This document shows positions 36,050 through 47,790 of a DNA stretch of 64,000 nt, one piece after another. Below the pieces are notes generated by a model. The model saw nothing but the letters and a program-made list of their open reading frames with translations, had not been told where the DNA came from and did not search any database. The stretch's first letter is position 1. The number at the start of each line of letters is the position of its first letter. The translations under genes and the position numbers were made by a program. This DNA comes from Syngnathus acus. Lineage: Eukaryota; Chordata; Actinopteri; Syngnathiformes; Syngnathidae. The stretch spans positions 18,675,193 to 18,739,192 of the forward strand of contig NC_051088.1 of the NCBI RefSeq assembly GCF_901709675.1. Direction: 5' to 3'.

Positions 36050-36494
36050 TCTTTGCATTACGGAAGAGGATTAGGGCCAGTGAAGAAAAAAAAAACGAGG
36101 GGTGACAGAATTCTGACTTTAAAGTCAGAAAGTGGGAATTCTGACTTTAGTCAGAATTCTGAGAAAAAAGTCAGAATCCTGTCACCCCTCGTTTTTTTCT
36201 TCTTCATTGGCCCTAATCCTCTTCCGTATTGCATAGCTCAAACATCCCCTTGTTGCCAAATAAGACTTTAAAGTCAGAATTCTGAGAATAAAGTCAGAAT
36301 TCCCACTTTAAAGTCAGAATTCTGAGAATAAGGTCAGAATTCTGACTTTAAAGTCAGAAAGTGGGAATTCTGACTTTAAAGTCAGAATTCTGAGAAAAAA
36401 GTCAGAATCCGGTCACCCCTCGTTTTTTTCTTCTTCACTGGCCCTAATCCTCTTCCGTATTGCATAGCTCAAACATCCCCTTGTTGCCAAATAA
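36050..36494. mobile_element. Inverted-repeat element with GAATTC-centred tandem motifs and partial duplication
   Basis: A left arm (36055-36107: CATTACGGAAGAGGATTAGG, GCCAGTGAAG, poly-A, ACGAGGGGTGACA) pairs with a right arm (36180-36234) of near-perfect inverse sequence. The loop is built from AAAGTCAGAATTCTGA and GACTTTAAAGTC units, which are themselves palindromic. The right half, including flanking CTCAAACATCCCCTTGTTGCC, is then present a second time (arm at 36412-36472, flank to 36494) after more of the same units. No transposase frame is visible. It is probably a foldback MITE that has undergone an internal duplication. Confidence 0.85.
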
Positions 36495-38117
36495 TGGACA
36501 ATTAATAACATATAAGATGAAGCCAAATGCTTGAGCGTTGGAAGAAAGTAAAAGAGTCTGATGAGTGTCTTTCGACCCCGTTCTCTATGTCCATATGGTT
36601 TTGGTTAACGGCTGTCAACACAGATGATTTCCCACAATCGGTTTGTCGGCATACATACATAAGCGTTGAGTCTGACACCAAGAGGGTCACCATAATTTAT
36701 TAATGAGGTGAGATTAAGATTCCATGATTAATAACTCAAGTTGTGACATTAAAATGATGTCATGATCAGTGTTTTCTTACGGACTTTGTTTCGATTAGTT
36801 TGTTTGATGTTGTCAAGTTTTCCCTGTGTCCAATTTTTCGTTTCCCTCCAGCCACTTGTGGCTTGTCCGTGCGTGCTTTGCTGTCCGATCAGCTTGCTTG
36901 TATTTAGTTCCATTGTTTCTGTCAGTCTTTGTTAGTTCATTGTCGGTGTTGCTGTCATGTTGTTGTTAGTCGCAGTAAATCAGTCAGTTTTGAGTTCATT
37001 CTATGAATTTCTTTGAACCTGGAGTTTTACGGATTTTGTTACTTTTGTATTATGGTCCATGTGCCGTGTTTTTTGGGGGGAATACATTCGACCTCCACAG
37101 AATCAAATATCTTATTTGAAATATCTTGTAAAATATTGGGGGGTGGGGTCACCATTTTTTTTCTCCATTTCTCCCCTGTTTTATTGTGAAGAAAACTTGT
37201 GTTGACTTTGTTTTTGGAAGAATATGGCAGTGTTAGATTTTTTTTCCCACAATGTATTTCATTGGGTATCAAATAAAAGTAGATTTTTAACATTAGTGGC
37301 GCGGCCCAATATCCTGCGAATAGGTCAACGAAATAATTTTCCCCCCGCACTTTATCTTATTTATGGTATTTATGAAAGTTAAATATTTTTGTTCTAGGTA
37401 ATATCTATTCAAAACACCCAAGTGGTTATTGGTCAATAAACCTCCACAATGTATTTGACTTCTTTTCATCTGTACTAGGAAAAAAACCAAGCATAAACAA
37501 AAGAGGCAAACAAAAAGACCGTGCATCATTTCTGTTTGTTCTTCTTGTATGTGAAGTGTGTTACAAGGATGCTTCCTGTGGATTACACGGACAAGCAAAC
37601 ATAATACACCATGTTTGTACAAAATACAGGAGAGAAAAAAGTGAGGGGCAATGAGGCAGGAACGAATCCTGTCTGTCTGCGTACACTAATGGAAGAAAGA
37701 TGTTCAGTTCCAGAGAGACCCTCTCGAGGCTGCTAAGTCCCAACCACGACTATATCCCACTGATTCTGCTATAATATCTCCCTTTGAAGAGAGTCACCAT
37801 TTGGTTTCAATGATGGATCCTGCATTAATGGACCAAAATAAAACAACCATGCACTATGAATCATCCCACAAAAGTTTGAATGGGCATTTTGCACAGTCTG
37901 AAGAGCACAGTTGTCCCCCTTACAGAAGAGTCCCGCCCCTCATCCCTTTGGAAACCTCATATCTTCCTTACCCCCCCTCCCCCTTTTGTCTTTCTCTCTC
38001 CCAGTGGAAGTGTAGTGCAGGGCCCAGGGCCCCTGCCTGTAATTGCTGTTGAATGGAGTGTTTTCATGCAGTGTTAGGCTGGGTCCCCCCCCGGATTAGC
38101 ATCCTTACGTTCACATG
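36495..38117. other. Non-coding stretch, possible old retroelement at 36755-37035
   Basis: The T-rich run of GTTTG, GTTAGTTCATTG, GTTGTTGTTAGTC phrases at 36755-37035 resembles a fish retroelement terminus and shares texture with 11880-12060. This is weak. Frames elsewhere (37039-37622 minus, 37801-38077 plus) match no family. Confidence 0.35.

Positions 38118-38146
<29 letters not shown>
38118..38146. repeat. (CA)n short microsatellite
   Basis: A perfect CA run of 29 bases lies within a CAC-rich surrounding. Confidence 0.93.
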
Positions 38147-38148
<2 letters not shown>

Positions 38149-39210
38149 GTGTGCTCAGATACTCAAATGGATTAGTGTGCTCACTCATGGGGAGAGGAGG
38201 TTGATTTGAGCAGACAGCAGCCGCCTTTGGAGAAAGCCCGAGGAGGCCTGGTGGATTTTCAAGCACATACTACACACACTCGTACACACGTACGTGCGTG
38301 TGCACCATAAGAATAGAGGGAATACAAGAAACGACATCTAAGTTGCACTTGCTCATGTGAATAAACGCGCGTGCACGCTCAAACTGAGATCCCAAGTGGA
38401 GGCCGTGTGCCGCAGAAGACATATGGGGTGAATCATGTGTTAACAGGGAGGACTGATTAACACATCTGGAGAGAACCGGTGGGATGGGAGAGGTAAGGCT
38501 TTGGAGGGATTGAATATTTGACGGGACGCAGAGGAGTGTGGAAGTCCGACTAATCCTGATTCATGCGGCCTAATCTGCATTTATAGAAAAGGAACGAGAC
38601 AAACAAAGCAACAAACACGCACGCTTACTGGAAGGAATGAGGGACTCTCCACTTGTGTGCCCCAGGCCAAGTCTTGTGTGTCATGTTAGAGGCAGTCAGC
38701 TGTGTCACAGCACCATGTTTGCCATATGCCCATCATTCACATTTTCTGCCTCAAAACACAAGGCACATTAACAAAACACTTCAAACACACTTATTTCCTT
38801 CCACACAGTGTGCAGCTGTGAATGAACCAGATTTCATGGATTGGGTGCATTGGTCATCTCATCAAGTATGTCAAGTTTGGTATCTACTGATTAAGTAATT
38901 AATGATATTGTTGATGTTATGTGTCACTATAAATATTCAATGTATGTGCATTGTGTACATATATTTATACTTCCATATCCTGTAAAAAATAAGTCAATTA
39001 TCTCAGAGACCAACATGATGTGCTGGCAAACTCATATCCTCAACCCTCCCTTTAATGAGAATTTTTACAAGATTCCTTTTTTAAACCTGCACTTTTGTAC
39101 ACGTTGTTTTTTTTACAGCTAGCACAAATCAAAGTGAGTGCTGACTTGTCTGATTTTTGAGGAGGATGCTGGCTTGACGTCAGTGATAAGCAGTGGCAGG
39201 CAGTGCATCT
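38147..39210. other. Non-coding stretch, no gene seen
   Basis: No recognised exon. GTGGCAGGCAGTGCATCTG just before the next array resembles the start of another fish repeat, but too little remains to assign it. Confidence 0.45.
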
Positions 39211-39330
39211 GAATAGAATAGAATAGAATAGAATAGAATAGAATAGAATAGAATAGAATAGAATAGAATAGAATAGAATAGATCTTTATTGTCATTGTCA
39301 CACATGTACAACAAAATCTCAACTCTGGAT
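39211..39330 (+). repeat. (GAATA)14 array plus CTTTATTGTCATTGTCACA tail
   Basis: Fourteen perfect GAATA units (39211-39280) run directly into GATCTTTATTGTCATTGTCA and CACATGTACAACAAAATC. In many fish genomes an AGAAT array is joined to exactly this kind of CTTTATTGTCATTGT..ACAA..AAAT sequence. The array therefore looks like the simple-repeat end of a dispersed element rather than an isolated microsatellite. Confidence 0.85.
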
Positions 39331-41029
39331 CTCAAGTTAATCCACCATCTAATATTACTGATATAATGTCATAATTATAGAAACCATCAAATACACTATA
39401 ACAGTATCTGGGGAAGTTCAGAATCTGTATCTATCTCATAACATGACAAAGAAAAAATGGAAAAAAAATGAGATGCTGATTATGAAATGCATTATGTTGT
39501 ATAGATCGCTGCAGATGTATTTTCCTGGTGAAGTTCCTCTCAAGTTTTGCTTTGAGCAACAAGTAAGAGGACAGAAGAACGCTGATGTCATTGAGGGCCC
39601 AGCCTGCAGAAGCTATTGCTTTCATAGTTTAATCTACATCTGCCTGTGTAGCAAAGATTCAACTATTATCTTGACCTTGTTGTTTCCTGATTTGTGTTAC
39701 GGGTTTTCATGAGTATGTGCTGTTCTCGGTTGATTTTTTCTCTCTTTTCCCATAGTGCCACAAAAAAACATCTACTCACAGAAACCCCATTACGAATTAA
39801 GACCTACAAGGAATTCTGTTGATGTTCTGTGTTGTTACAAGTGGGCAATCAACTGCTCTCATCTTTTCTCATCTATCTGCGGTTTCACTGCCGTCAAAAC
39901 AGCATAACAGTGCTCAAACCACCGTGAGGCCAAATAAACTGGAACAAATCTGCGGTTACGGGTACTTTGAAACCGAGTTACGAATTGGCACTGGCACTAA
40001 AAACGAATCTGTTGCCAACTTGCTTCTAAACACAAAGCAAACATGTTTTCTAGCACCTGTTGTCGACAAAATGCTCACAGTTTATTGTTGTGTCTGCTAT
40101 TGTTGTTTTACACGTACTGTAATTAAGCGCAGGAAGTCGGTGATTTGGTGAAAAGGTTTGCATAAAGTGTCACAATGCTTTGGCATTGTTTGGAATTAAT
40201 AAGGCTCGGAAGAGTTATGAAAGTTTTATGGAAATTTCATTATAGCAGTACAGCTGTAACCCAGCTGTTTTTGTTTTCATACGCGGAAATAAACCCACGC
40301 ATTTTAGCACCATAAGACAGCTAACAATAACTCTCACCTTGCATTGCACACCTGATGACTTCACTTGCTTCCTTCATATTAGCTCAACACGTTATTGTCA
40401 TAACATTGTTCTTTTCAGCACCTTGTAGTACATTTTCCCTTCTGAAAGATTGTAAAACAAATATCTTTATTTATAAATGAGCCACCAAAAAGAGGCCTGG
40501 ACATTCTGGAGAGATTACTACTATTCACCAGTTGATCTGGGAATGCTTTGGGGTCTCTCTGGGGGAAAAAAAAATGGTGAAAAGGCTGGGATTGGATGTC
40601 TGAGGGATTTACATAATCTATACCAGTGGTGTCCGATGCATTTGGGACCTGGACCTTCAGTGTGAATGTAAGTGACCTAATCCACCTCTTAATACCACCA
40701 CTATCAAATCACAATTCCACACAATTAAATTAAGAAGTGTAACTGTGAGTGGCATTACAGAAAGGCATTTGAGGATGAAAAACACATTTTGCACTCCTTT
40801 CAAACAATCCCAAATCGCTACACGACACTGGACCAATATTTATCTAATATCATGACAAAAACATTAAAGGAATTACACCATACTCACAGAGCTAGCCAGC
40901 TGTCACACAGGAAGGAATATCAAGAAGAGTTGGTTCAGATCTCTGTCATTTAATGTACTGTGTAACCTTGTAGGCTCTGTGTTTGCTCAGTAGGGCAAAT
41001 ATTCCTCTCAGCCCCTCCAAGTGCCGCAG
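39331..41029. other. Non-coding stretch, hAT-like trace at 40623
   Basis: CCAGTGGTGTCCGATGCATT at 40623-40642 resembles the start of the hAT-like repeat beginning CAGTGGTGTCCAAA. The remainder has no recognised repeat or exon. The frame at 39819-40151 has no family match. Confidence 0.4.
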
Positions 41030-41320
41030 CGCTGATTTAGACGCAGCCATCAGCCCTCCCGCCCAGTCGCCCCGAACAGTCAATACTTTTACATTATTCA
41101 AACTCCGCCCCACTTAATTAGATATTTAATTGACTACCTGTAGACAGATGAGTGACCCGCTTGCTAGCATAAATTCATGCAAATGACACCACACATTACT
41201 TCCCTGAGGTAGATTTACTAGTGCAGTCTGGAAAGGACAGAGGTCAAGCCCAGTCACTGATCACTGGTGAGCTCTCATCTTAAAGCAGGAATATGCTAAT
41301 ATCAAAGGTTAATCATATTT
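41030..41320. promoter_or_regulatory. Candidate conserved non-coding element with octamer motif
   Basis: CTTAATTAGATATTTAATTG (41114-41133) and an intact octamer ATGCAAAT (41177-41184) lie in repeat-free sequence that also carries GATTTAGACGCAGCCATCAG and GACCCGCTTGCTAGCATAAATTC. These are homeodomain and POU-type cores. The combination is the strongest enhancer-like signature in the middle of the window. No conservation data are available. Confidence 0.38.
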
Positions 41321-42840
41321 AATTGGTGACTGTGTGGATGTTTCCATCAGGACCTTTGCGTGTTTTCTACCGGTTGATTATGCATTTCAGGCACGGTTCA
41401 GCTCTTGCGGAAGAAACATTTCCAACTCCAGAAATGGAATCATGAGTATCAGGGTGTGCTTTTTGTTCATGGCAAGCATCAGACTGATATTTTTGTTTTT
41501 TCCACATAAGGGAGTTCGACAAAGTGAACATTAACACAAGCCCGCTCCTGTTAGTGTTGGAGGGAGGTGGTAGACGACGCTGGCTGAAAACGATGTTACA
41601 TCCACAAACCCACACCTTCCGACTGATACCACACCAGCCGTCGCTCTTATTCTCACCCATACATTTAGGTTGTTCACGCCCCACTCTCTTTCCTGCACTG
41701 CTACCCTGATTTATTGTTAGGGGTTTGTCTCCTCCGCATAAACATCCCTCCTGCCTCTTTCTCCTTCTTCTTCAGCGACTTGGTTTGCTTCAATGGACTT
41801 TCATGACAATTCATTCCGTAAGGTTCCACCTCTCCCTCTCTTTCTTCTTCACTCTCCCCAGGTGAAATATTGATGGATTTTTTATGAATAGCTATGAAAA
41901 ATTCATTCAAATTCCAAAATGAAAAAGCGTAAACACTCCGCATCTGCCTATGCCTCCCGCATTCATTATCCTTCACAGCATCCTCGCGCCTTCCCTCTTA
42001 CTCCGTCCCCCTCCTCCTCTTCCTCCGCTGCATGCCCCGTCTACCTGGAAAAAGACATACCGCTCTGTCTCTTTTTCCGCCACTTGGCCTAATTGCTTAA
42101 TTTGACCTGCTCCCTCATCAATTAAAAGTCTGTCAGAGGTAGACAGATGGTGGATGGATCAGAGGGCCAGTCGATGGACGGATCAATGCTCAATAAGTAA
42201 ATGGAGATGGCCAGTGATGGAAAAGGGAAATGAGGAAGGGGAAGTTGTAGAAGAAGAAGAGAACAAATTGAACAGGATGTCATGACAAAAAGGTGCAGCA
42301 CCAACACTCCTCACCCGGGTGATCCTAATCCCTCACATCCAATATTGTTTCTGTTTTTAAACTACGTCAATTAAAAAATCCTCAGATATTACTGTTCTGG
42401 TGTTAGAGTACTATATTTTTAAAGAGAAACAGAGCAAGAAGCGGCTACGGCTATGTACAAAAACAAAACAAACAAAAATAAACAACACATATAGAGGACA
42501 TTGGATGTATTCCATAGGAAGACCGAGTCACGTTTTGCAGAACAAATAGAGCTTCTGTGAATTCTGCTCTCACGCGAATACGACAAGGAACCTCAAACAG
42601 CCGACCACACAAACACACCATCAAGATTATTTGGTTATTTCCTCCTTCAACACCTTGTTTTAATTAGTTTTCTCATGAGACAGTGACTCAGACCAATTAG
42701 GGAAAACTATCAAAGAAGGTCTGGACCGGGTGCATGCCCACTATGACGCCTGTCCCCGGGGATAGGCCAGGATGAAAGAGAGCTCACATGCATGGACCTT
42801 CAGTACATACACACATTTGTAATTCTCTGAACACCCTCCG
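41321..42840. other. Non-coding stretch, no gene seen
   Basis: Pyrimidine-rich patches (41990-42040) and a purine-rich patch (42215-42270) occur. GGATAGGCCAGGATG near 42760-42775 vaguely recalls the dispersed repeat at 6575 but is too short to assign. Confidence 0.45.
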
Positions 42841-42853
42841 CAGCAGTATCACG

Positions 42854-42900
42854 TCTGTTTGTTTGTGTGTATGTGTGTGCGTGTTTGTCTCTGTGTGTGC
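42854..42900. repeat. Imperfect (GT)n tract
   Basis: GTTTGTTTGTGTGTATGTGT and further GT units form a degraded GT tract. Confidence 0.85.
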
Positions 42901-45099
42901 TTTGCACGAAATAAACCCAGAACAACACAGCATACATTCATGGTCAATCATTCCGTATTGACCAGTTGCAGATGGATCACTGAGAGAGATACAAAATGTC
43001 CGTCCCTCAAGGGGAACTAAAACCACTCCATTGACGCGAGCTCTAATAGAGACACTTGAGAACATTGGGGGAGATTACTGTCTTGGAATTTGGCTATAAA
43101 AACACACATTGGATGTTTAGAGAGAGTACAGAAATCACCCCGGCGGATGCCAACACTCGGTTCTGTCTTACCTTATGACAAATCAATGAAAGCTCTTTCG
43201 GAGTTATGTTGTGCTGAGAGATTGTGATGTATGACTGAGATGTTTAACCTCGAGGAAAGTGTACCTGTATAATTGGTAGGGTGTCAACATTTATCTTCTT
43301 TGCCCTCCGTGCTTTTTGCTAACAAAAAATCACAACGAATATCTGTCCAAGTGCACCCTTAATAATATGTTGGTATTTACCTCAGTTACGTTATGTCGGT
43401 AAGCTACAATATTTTGAATGTGTGTTGACGCAAACTAGTCTATACGCTGATGGCAAGTTAATAGCACTTAGTGGTATTATGTGCAACAGCAATTAGATTG
43501 GACTGGCTTGATGGCGCATAGTGGTTTCATCCCTGAGGGCCAGCTAAAAGAGTCAGGGATCAGAGGTCAATCACCATGGGATCAATGTCACTCAAAAAGG
43601 GCTGTGTTACCTTCCAAATACATATCGTTTGGCTTATATTGACTTCTGATCATGAACATGAAAACTTGTGCAAGCCCAAAAGAGAATGTTGACCTCCTTT
43701 TCTCTTCTTCAGTACAATTGGATGCGTGTGAAGGACTGTGCAGGTCTGGCTGGAGAGGTGTGGACTTCATTAAGCTAATCTAGCCACCTATACAAACTGA
43801 ATTTAGGGGAGGTGGTGAAGAGAAAGCTCTGAAATTAAATTAACACTTATTAGATCACAGCCAGTCTTTCCTTAAAACTCACACACACACATATCAGACC
43901 TATCGCACAGTCACTGTCACTATATAGCCACTATGAGCATAATATTTATCTAAGGCTTTGAAATGCACATATTATGAAGAAATGAAGAAATCCAGTGTGT
44001 GTAATTAGAATGATAAGAAGAGAAAACTACCAACGCTGCTAAACTGCAATAAAACAACAAGATACAACAACAGGCCAATTTGCCCTAATTAACGGTAACC
44101 ACACATTTTTGTAGGACACCAACAACCACGGAGAAATCAAACTACTCTATAAACAAACAATCTTGTCTTAACTCGAGTTCCTTCCCTCGGGTGAGGCATC
44201 AACAGGTGGTATTTGCAGTCTTTCACCATCTGTCTACACGGCCTGTGGAGACAGGGCATAGCAAGCGTGTGTGAAGCAAAAATGTTTGATTCCAAAAATG
44301 TTTCATACTCATAGCAGTTATAGCACAAGGATGCGAAGTTGCACTATTGCTGCCAGAACGGCATAACTTGAGGAGCGCAAATGTTGCCACATCCTGTGTC
44401 AGACTCCCAGAAAGCATCTTATGGGGGCAATAAGAGGAAATTGAATGAAGGTTGTATGAATTGTCACGTGACCAAGGAGGAAAACAGGTTGGCAAACTTC
44501 CTATGTGCTGATGACTTGATGGTTTGAACGTAAAGTCGTAAGAATATTGTTTTTCTTTACTGCTGGACTCCACATGTTAAAAACATGTATCATTTTTTGA
44601 TACAATGGTGCCTTGAGTTCAGCTTCATTTAGTTTTTGATTAAGGTTCTTCGAAACCCTGCCAGCCAGCAGTTGGTGTTTGGCACCCCTGGCATAGTATA
44701 GAGGCTTATTATAAAGTCAAGTAAATCCCTAAATAGTAATTACAGAAGACCTATGTTGCACTTTATCTATACCATTCGTTGGGCAAAACGTATTAAAACA
44801 AATGTATCAATATATTGAAAACGTATCGTTATAATCAGCAGGCAAATTGCTGCTGTTATGTTTCAATTAAGGGTTGCTGTTGTCTTTTTATGTTCCGAAT
44901 GGCTTATTTTAAGTAGAATCTCACATTGCAGTGTGGCCGATGGTAGAATCGAGATTGGTTATTATTGTACACGTTAGCGGCTGCTGTAAAGAAGTCGAAG
45001 AACAAAACAAAGCAGAAGGCGGCGACTGAGAAAATTAAACTTGTAAAAAAAACTTGTACTTGTATCGCGCTTTTCCACCTGTTAAGCGTGTCACACTGT
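42901..45099. other. Non-coding stretch with MITE-like traces at 44606 and 44680
   Basis: ACAATGGTGCCTTGAG (44602-44617) resembles the start of the MITE at 20911. GGTGTTTGGCACCCCTGG (44676-44693) resembles the end of a hAT-like repeat. Both are short. No exon is supported. Confidence 0.4.
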
Positions 45100-45118
45100 T
45101 GTGTGTGTGTGTGTGTGT
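45100..45118. repeat. (GT)n short run
   Basis: A short perfect GT run follows TCACACT. Confidence 0.9.
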
Positions 45119-46569
45119 CATGTAGCTCCGCAGTCACAGACTCGGAGAGCAAAATAGGCAGACAGAAAGGGAGGGAGTGGCACGTCGTTCTTAATCTGGT
45201 TTGTCTGTCGTAATCGCATCAATGTCACTCTCAATCAAGCAGCCACAACTATGGCTATACAACTTCAGGTTGATTGGCCCAAACTATGCCTTTAAAATGA
45301 CCTCTGGAGTGTGTGTGCGTGCGTGTGTGCACGTACAGAGCTCAGCAAGATGAATCTTCTCAAAGCAATATGAGAAAGGGGGAGCGCAAATTAACTTTAA
45401 ACCTGTTACTCTCCCACCTGTCTGTCAATTTCACTTTAGTCACTTTCTTTGCTCCAATGTTTCTGTGTGACAGTATTGATTGGCCTCTCTTATTACACAA
45501 GAGGATACAGCCATGTCTGCATGAGTCTTGCTGCTCTGACGGGCTTGCTCAAATGTCATCTTCCAGCAGCCATCCACAAAGTTTGGACAACTTGCGAGAT
45601 TCCAAATCCACAACAAGCCTGCATTTCACTAGTTAAAGGCAAAATGCCCAAAGAGCAACCAGAAGCCTGGCAAAGCATCAGAATAAATAAAATGATAATA
45701 ATAATAATAATGTATATATGGTAAAAATATAATCTTAAAATAAAGAATGGACATCATCAGGCATTTGATGATGTCGTTCCACAATTCAGGCTGTAATTAA
45801 CTGCAAATTCATTTCAAATCTATTGCTGTGGTGTTTGGACCCAATTAAGATGGGAATTGTTTTGGTGTCCCAATATCTTTCCTTTTCTGTTGTGCACACT
45901 ATTTTGACAAAACCAAACACAACAGAAACTTGCTTGTACTTCTTCAGTACATAACGAACCACACGTTGGTGTCATCACTGGCAAAGCAAGATACTGCACT
46001 GATGGTTTTGATCATATAAAAGCCCTGGACTGAAATCCACAGCTCTCTTAAATTGGTTGTGCCAATTATGGTATGAACAATAATCTGATAACTATTTGTG
46101 ACCATAAAATGGTGGGTGAGTTTATATTTTGTGTAGCCACTGTTGGTGTTGAAATGCGAGCCCCTAAAGTGTATGGATTAGTGGCTTTTCACGCACCAGT
46201 CTGTCTAAGCTTTCCAGAGTTTATGGACACAGGCTATGATTCATATATTCAAAATGATTTCCAGATATGGATTTTAAATTGTTAGTTTCACATCCAAAAG
46301 CTATCACTTTTTATAAGTCTGAGTCGTTTAAGCTTGGAGTCGGGGTGGTGCGATGAAGGCAAAGGGTTTCTTGTCGTATTGTTAGCCTTATTTTTTATAA
46401 ACACACTCGCAATAAATTAACTAGTCAAAGAGGACCGTTTTCCTTTATGCTTAAATTCCAGGGAATGTTTCCAGGACTTTAAATCTGTTTTAAAAGTATA
46501 TGGGTCACAACCTTGTCTTCTTTTTTTTTTCTTCAACAGTAAACTCTACATTCCATTTGTAAAGGTCAT
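45119..46569. other. Non-coding stretch, no gene seen
   Basis: An (AAT)n run (45692-45711) is the only simple repeat. The frame at 45313-45636 resembles no family. Confidence 0.5.
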
Positions 46570-46830
46570 AATAAAGATCCTCATTTGTTGGATATTTATT
46601 ATGAATCATGCAGGCAGCGGGCTTTTCTTTTCTGCGGCTTTTTAATGTCAGATTGACAAACATTTTGTCAATATTGATGCTGCATAATCGGGAGAATAAC
46701 GTTGTCTACTGCCCAAGCCGTCTGGATTTTGGGGACATCTCAAGTTTAACTAGCAAGCAGAAGTCAGCAGCAGCCGCAGCAATGAGCTTGCTCGACAGCC
46801 TGTCTGGTTAGCAGTGAGCCTTTTTTTCTC
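46570..46830. promoter_or_regulatory. Candidate conserved non-coding element
   Basis: TTTTTAATGTCAGATTGACAAAC (46637-46659) with CATTTTGTCAATATTGATGC (46661-46680) form a loose dyad of TTGACAAA and TTTGTCAA spaced by a few bases. They are embedded in repeat-free sequence. CATAATCGGGAG follows. The frame at 46608-46811 ends in a Ser/Ala-rich tail, and I judge it a chance ORF. Confidence 0.32.
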
Positions 46831-47499
46831 GTATGGCTTTTTAAGTTCACCTCGTGATTAAAAAAGAAAACAAGGCAAGGGATGCTCAATAGCAGGCGGC
46901 CCTGTCAATGTCATGATATCATCCGTTCCAACATGGCGCCATGCATTAAACGGTAGAGAGGGAGATTATTTTGGCAATAATACAAGGCACAAAAAAAATA
47001 ATGTCTAAAGTCGCCACTGCTCCAGGAATTAAACTTCCACACAAACACATCACACAGATACACACACGTACACACACACACGGCAGCCTTTCGAAGAAAA
47101 CATTAAACAAAAGGCAAAACAAGTCACCCTGAGTGACAGGCCAGATGAATAAAATATGCTTTTAGGAGAACCCTATTCCAGTGAGCTCCTCTCTTGCACC
47201 ATATTGTTCTTTTTTTCCCCATAGACATTCATGAATCATGCCCAAATCCAGGAGACTTGAAAGTAGTTACATTGTCTGGAAATGGTTTGTCTCAACTGTT
47301 CCCAGTTGAAGATGGACAGACAACATATGGTGCACTCTGAAGAATCCCTTGAGTTTAATTTTAGCATCAAATTTACAATATCCATTTGATGAAATAAACA
47401 CGGAAGTATTTGTTTGGTAATAACTAGCATGTGCCCAATTAAGTAAACCAACCGTCACATAAACACAAAATGCAAGTAATCAGAGCCTCACACATAGTC
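46831..47499. other. Non-coding stretch with CA run
   Basis: A CA-rich patch (47040-47083) is present. Overlapping minus-strand frames near 47236-47458 match no family. Confidence 0.5.
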
Positions 47500-47790
47500 C
47501 TCTCCACAATCAGATCTACTTTGCGCTAAATCAAGTCTGGGCCAGCCTAATGCATGGATCCATACCGCTCTGGGTGAATTAACGTTAGTAATGAGATATC
47601 ATGGCTCTGATTGATTCTCTATTTCCATGTCCACGCCATAAAATGACCCAAGCACGACACCGGTCGCCATCACTCTTAAAGGCTGCATTGATTCCACTCT
47701 GGACTTCTGGGAATTTAAGTTGGGCTACTGGAGCTGATGTCACCAAAGTAAGGCTGTCTCCTGATACCAATTGCATCCCTTGAAAATAAA
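47500..47790. promoter_or_regulatory. Candidate conserved non-coding element
   Basis: This is even-composition, repeat-free sequence with GAATTAACGTTAGTAATGAG, CTGATTGATTCTCTATTTCC and GGCTGCATTGATTCC. Open frames occur on both strands over the same interval. That is common in constrained non-coding DNA and does not indicate a gene. Confidence 0.28.

Noticed and set aside
35999-36271. 90-codon frame across the foldback element
   Set aside because: It is a by-product of the palindromic GAATTC and TTTAAA units. The same frame structure appears in reverse in the second arm.
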